NCBI GenBank assembly: GCA_021234535.1
Contig: CM037848.1
Coordinates: 17,315,444-17,379,443 of the forward strand
Origin: Stichopus chloronotus
Taxonomy: Eukaryota; Echinodermata; Holothuroidea; Aspidochirotida; Stichopodidae
Reading direction: 5' to 3'
DNA: 64,000 nt
Part shown: piece after piece, positions 59,819-64,000 of the stretch
Layout of the letters: every line of letters starts with the position of its first letter
Position numbering within the stretch: position 1 is the first letter of the stretch
Translations under genes and position numbers: made by a program
The notes under the pieces: generated by a model
Database searches by the model: none
Seen by the model: the letters and a program-made list of their open reading frames with translations, nothing else
Told to the model about the DNA's origin: nothing

Positions 59819-60200
59819 AGATTTTATGTTACAAAAGTGGAAGGTCTGTCATGTTAGCACTAGGGTAAATGTAGCATGTTCAGGATATGAGGGATCATGA
59901 TCAGAAATGCGCCTTAAAGGCTGTTGTCCAAGTAATGTAAAATATTCCTCTTCCTTTAGTTTACATGACTGTAGATCTTAGCAAGGAAGCATAGTGCCCT
60001 TGTGTTCTTGTATATTATATGGTGATGGCACATGTATGTGATCCCTTGGCTTGTAAACACACTATGTCAAGAAGACAAAAGGTAGTGTGTTGGTTGTCCG
60101 AAGTAAATAGATGATCCCTGGTCTTTTTCACAGCAGTCAAAGGTCATTTGACATAACCAGAGTGTAAAGTATGAAAACCCATTTAGGAAGTTTCTCAGCA
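59819..60200 (+). repeat. Modular dispersed repeat, resumed right part of copy 3
   Basis: Resumes with GATTTTATGTTA (59819), as in copy 1 (GATTTTATGTTGC at 44881), continues ATCAGAAATG..GCC and GCAAGGAAGCATAGTGCCCT (59982), then one more decayed satellite unit with GTCAAAGGTCATTTGACATA (60136). Confidence 0.65.
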
Positions 60201-60409
60201 ACTGAATGTTGCTGTAACTTCAAAGTATGAACATTGATTCTGTAGCTCTTGATGAGTAGAATGACTGACAGTACTGTACCTCTCTGTCAATTTGTTGACA
60301 TTTGAAAGTATGAAAGTTGCCAGTGTATGAATGAATACTGAAACTTAACTATTTTGCAAATTTTTTTATATCAAATGGCCAAGATTGTATGTTTGGTTTA
60401 TAACTATAG

Positions 60410-60484
60410 AAGGAGATCAAGTGGAGGAGAATCAGTCCATGGATAGAAGAGGCAAGTCACCTACTGGTAGAAAAAAGAAAAGAG
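60410..60484 (+). CDS. Exon of probable TMEM237-like gene
   Basis: Acceptor TAACTATAG, donor GTAAAT, 75 nt, phase 1 in and out, continuous with the exon at 53113-53259. It encodes (E)GDQVEENQSMDRRGKSPTG, then RKKKR. It repeats the layout of acidic stretch plus terminal basic block seen in both earlier exons, supporting one gene. The domains that would settle its identity lie beyond the window. Confidence 0.62.
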
Positions 60485-62364
60485 GTAAATATGTCAGTAG
60501 ATGTGTATAGCTCGAAAGTGGGGTTGTGTTGTAGTATTTTTTATTTTTATTTTTAAAACTCAGAATCAGGCTTTTGTTTTGCCATACCCACCATTTACCT
60601 GACCAAAATGACGGCTTTACTGTTAACATTGGTACTCCCACAGTACTGCATATCACATCTGTGTGGAGGAATCTTACTACTGTACTACACTACATCATAC
60701 ACTTGCCTACACCTCATGAATAGGACCACCTACTTTTGTTGAGAAAAAGTATAAAATTCCTTTTTGAGCTACAGTATTTGCTGTGTATGGTAAGGTGAAA
60801 TTTGGCAATCTGACACTGTGTTCACTCAGATGTTGTGTCGTTTTTCACTTTATTAAGGAATCGGGTAGTAATTTTGGATTTGGGTAATGAAATGCTTGTA
60901 CCTGGGTCACCCATGAAAACAGTATTGTGCAGTTTCGGTTCATTCACCAACCATTTAATGGCTCCTATTAACCAACCTGTTGACGGTTAATCGCACATGA
61001 ATATGTCGTGTTGGAAGAGCACCACCACTTTCCAATGTGGAAGTTTACACAATGAAAACGGTGCAAAAGGTGCAGGTAGCAATAATTTAGTTGACGTTAA
61101 GTGGTCATCACTTTTCATTTTATGTTAATGATAAATTTGTATTTAATCATTAAATGAATATTTAAAATGACAGAACGTTAACATGGAGAAATTACGGAGC
61201 AATGGCAACATGACGACTCCCATGCTAGTGAACAAACACATGGCTTTTTGATTCTTACAGGTTACCTGTATGTTAGACAATAACTAGTAAGTACAGTTGT
61301 ACAGTTCCACAAGAACTTTTACTCCAGCTCATATTTTTAAATAATGAAAAGATAATTGTTTCTAGAAGATTCTGTGTGTTTTCCTTGTTAATATCGTACA
61401 ATGTTTGGCTCACATATGCAAACTACTGTGCAACTGACATTTGACCATAAGTAACTTAATGAAGTAAAGTAAGTAGAGTAAGTAAACTTTATGCATCTTG
61501 AAAGAAAATTACATGTCTGCATCATGTGCATCAATCCTGGAGGGACGAGGGGACACATCCCCCCACATTTCAGTATGTGGGGGACATATCAAATGTTCTT
61601 CTCCCACATTTCATAAAGTAGAATTGTTAGCCAACATTGAACGGGGGAGTGGGGTGTCCCAAGGTATTTTGTCCAAGATTGTCTGAGTTTTTTGTGAGCA
61701 ATTTTGGAGCTAACTGTTGACAGAAAATTGAACATTCTTGGACAAGGTGCGTCATAAAAATTAGTTTTTGAAACCTATGGATCTGAGGATTTTCAAATTA
61801 AAGTATTCTGAATTCCGGCTATGAAGTTAAATTTTTATTTGGGGTTCTATTTGTATATGTTTTTTTGAAAATGAGTGATCATGAATGAATAGACTGTTTC
61901 ATGGTTTTGTATCGGGACAGAAATGGTTGCGATTAGAAAAAATATTGATGGGCAGCTGTAACATTGTGCTGCAAGAGGAATGTTACTGCAATTGTAAAAT
62001 GATGGTAGGAATCCCAGTCATAAGATATTCTGAAGTAGCTCTACGTTCTACCAAAATGCATAAAAGTCAGAACTGCTGAATTCAGCTTCATACTAAAATA
62101 ATGGTAGAATGTTAGTAAAGGCTGGTTTTTAGCTCACACACCAAGTGTGTGAGGTATTAGAATGAGGCTGATGTCGTCAACTTTTTTCAAAAGCCTGCTC
62201 TTTCTTCATTTTTTGAGATATTTGGCTGAAATTTTTCAGTGTGTTTTTTGGGATAGACGTATTTTTTTCCACCTAATTACATTTCGACTGGCTTTATTTA
62301 TAGGTGAGTTGCAATGTAATTTTTGGAGGAAAATTTTACAATGTGTCGATTGACTTGGATTATC
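60485..62364 (+). other. Intron or downstream sequence with repeat pieces
   Basis: Contains a partial copy of the ACAATCTTGG MITE at 61630-61682 (CCAACATTGAAC...CCAAGATTGT) with its extended flank, and at 62130-62155 a hairpin word, GCTCACACACCAAGTGTGTG. No exon recognised. Confidence 0.5.
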
Positions 62365-62622
62365 TTAAAGGCTTTATTGCATCACCCTAGGCTGTATTTT
62401 TACCTCCCTGAAAGGAAAATTCTCAACTGGTTCTAAGTTACAGTACTCTTAGATTCCCAGCAAATTCGAAAGATGCAGAGCAGCTCGTATTACACAGCGT
62501 ACACAGGGATCCATTGTTTTGATTACAGCATGTGTAGGAATGTAAGACAGGCTGAGGGAGGGACTAGAGGTAGGTGGTTGGGAGAATTGAAACTGTCTGG
62601 GGTGATGCATTACAGCCTTTAA
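62365..62622. mobile_element. TTAA-flanked MITE, copy 3
   Basis: Near-identical to 30781-31037 over its length, including CCTCCCTGAAAGGAAAATTC and CACAGCGTACACAGGGATCC, with TTAA at 62365-62368 and 62619-62622. High similarity over 31 kb implies recent mobility or conversion. Confidence 0.87.
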
Positions 62623-63070
62623 ATACTGCCCATAGTAAAGTTTGAACATGTACAGAGAACAGCAAAAAAAAAAAAAAAAACCACCGTACAACGCTCAAAC
62701 ATACAAACCATGTATTCTAATTTTACAACCATTGCAAAAATCTAATCCAGCACACATTTCAATTTAGATCCAGCCAAAGCCAGCTCTGACAGGATTTAAA
62801 CATTATCCATTGCGTCCTTACATATCAGACAGCCTAAAGTAGATTTAACGTTCTCTACAGACAAAAGCTGGTACACCTACTACCATTTTTCAACATGACA
62901 TGTCAAAACTAATATACTACACTGGCATATGATAATGTCATAGGCTTGATAGTGTGTCAACTAGATACCTTTTGCATGTAACATTTTGTCACCTTCCATG
63001 TACTGTACTTTCATTTTGCAATGCCACAAACAAAGATTACAGTACCTTTACTTAGTTCAGTGACTGCCCT

Positions 63071-63265
63071 AAGTTTCGACACCCCTATGTTCCGACACCC
63101 TTAGATTTCGACATGTGCACTTAAATTCCAACAGCGGCTGATCAATGCGTCATTGCTACCCCGAGCATCATAGCTGTGACCCAAAATGGTGCCTGATGTA
63201 ATGAATGTGATGTAACATTTGAGTGTCAGAACATGGGGTGTGGGAACAAAAGTTTGTCAGAACAT
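63071..63265. mobile_element. MITE-like element with GTTTCGACACCCC ends
   Basis: Left GTTTCGACACCCCTATGTTC (63073) matches the inverted right end (GTGTCAGAACATGGGGTGTG at 63222, then GGAAC). Each end holds a doubled TTCCGACACC-type word, including CCGACACCC and GTTTGTCAGAACAT. No frame. Confidence 0.5.
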
Positions 63266-63319
63266 AGAGCTGTAACCCTCAGTTCAATTGTGTGAGCTAC
63301 AGCGGCGTTGCTGCGCTAG

Positions 63320-64000
63320 TTACATTTTTTGCAGCTAATTCAAGACTTGTGACTACAATTTTTAAATTGCGTGAAGCTGGTAACATATACAATCTTCATT
63401 CTTGTAATCTTCGCGATTTTCCCTTGGTTTGCTTAAATTTTCCTGTCAAAACATTTGGTAGAACGTGGGTTACACTAACCTATACTGTTGGACGCTGTTG
63501 TTAGGTCTAAGTCAACTTGGATGGGAAGGCCGGGGTTCAATTTTCGGTAGGACCAGAGTGTTTTTCACTGCTCAATTATTCATCTGTAAACTCAAATGTC
63601 TGTCAGCTTCTCATTTTTCATTCATTTATACATAACGTAAGGTAATATATACATATAAATATAATGATATAGCTCTAACAACAAAAATGTATAATGTACT
63701 ATGATGTATGGTGAAACTGCTTAAAATGACTAACATATTATAGTGCACCATGTACGGTACAATAGAATGGATATGAATATGAACAAACGTCACATCTACT
63801 AAATTTGCATTTTTGGGGTTTCTTTTGTACAATGATAGCACACATTTTTCACTCAGATTAACCTGCCAGTCAGGCATAATAGTCATTATGTGTAGTTACT
63901 TCAATACCAGACACCACGTCATCACTGTGAACAATTTAAGTAAATAACACATGTGCATTGATCTTCTTCAACTGAAACTAACATGTTAATGTTTTTTTTC
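63320..64000 (+). repeat. ~700-bp dispersed repeat, copy 2 (cut by window end)
   Basis: Aligns with 45030-45735 in order and spacing: AAACATTTGGTAGAACGTGG, GGACGCTGTTGTTAGGTCTA, GGGGTTCAATTTT (weakened B box), CATCACTGTGAACAATTT. It continues beyond the edge. Confidence 0.7.

Noticed and set aside
62449..62691. 80-codon minus-strand open frame
   Set aside because: It is a translation across the TTAA MITE and a poly-A run.

Overview
This window looks like nuclear DNA from a multicellular animal. It has widely spaced short exons with GT/AG splice sites, long introns, dense microsatellites and a rich load of animal-type transposons (Gypsy, DIRS, Penelope-like and CR1/L2-like LINEs, several MITEs). 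The mix of DIRS and Penelope-like relics with many GGCCTA/TAGGCC-type words suggests a marine invertebrate, possibly an echinoderm or another invertebrate deuterostome, but that is a weak inference. Nothing bacterial, viral or organellar is visible.

Two host genes are supported. On the minus strand, seven exons (14315 down to the left edge) encode an ankyrin-repeat protein: an acidic start, about five ankyrin repeats with roughly one repeat per exon, then a coiled coil and a long Ser/Lys-rich tail that runs off the window. On the plus strand, three phase-compatible exons (46970-47105, 53113-53259, 60410-60484) encode a Lys/Ser-rich low-complexity segment. It resembles the cytoplasmic N-terminus of the ciliary transition-zone protein TMEM237, a tentative assignment; the membrane part would lie to the right of the window. 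A possible extra exon lies at 31145-31315.

The roughly 32 kb between the two genes is mostly transposon debris and satellites. It holds LINE 3' ends (16.9-17.6, 18.6-19.7, 22.3-23.0 and 40.1-40.8 kb), CTATAGAA arrays (16.1 and 21.6 kb), a 53-bp minisatellite (25.0 kb), a palindromic GATAATCTTGG array (28.9-30.2 kb), a TTAA-flanked MITE family (30.8, 31.3 and 62.4 kb), a decayed Gypsy element on the minus strand (35.3-40.07 kb) with a long LTR candidate (32.7-34.9 kb), and a Penelope-like GIY-YIG endonuclease end (41.5-41.9 kb).

From 43 kb to the right edge the DNA is built mainly from one modular dispersed repeat. Its core is a ~150-bp tandem unit carrying AGGTCA half-sites in DR1 and DR4 spacing, the consensus layout for nuclear-receptor binding; the same unit forms an array at 5.77-6.49 kb inside the ankyrin gene. 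A degenerate DIRS retrotransposon (about 55.23-59.82 kb) has inserted into one copy of this repeat inside an intron of the plus-strand gene. The most interesting signal in the window is this family of transposable arrays of near-perfect nuclear-receptor elements sitting in introns.
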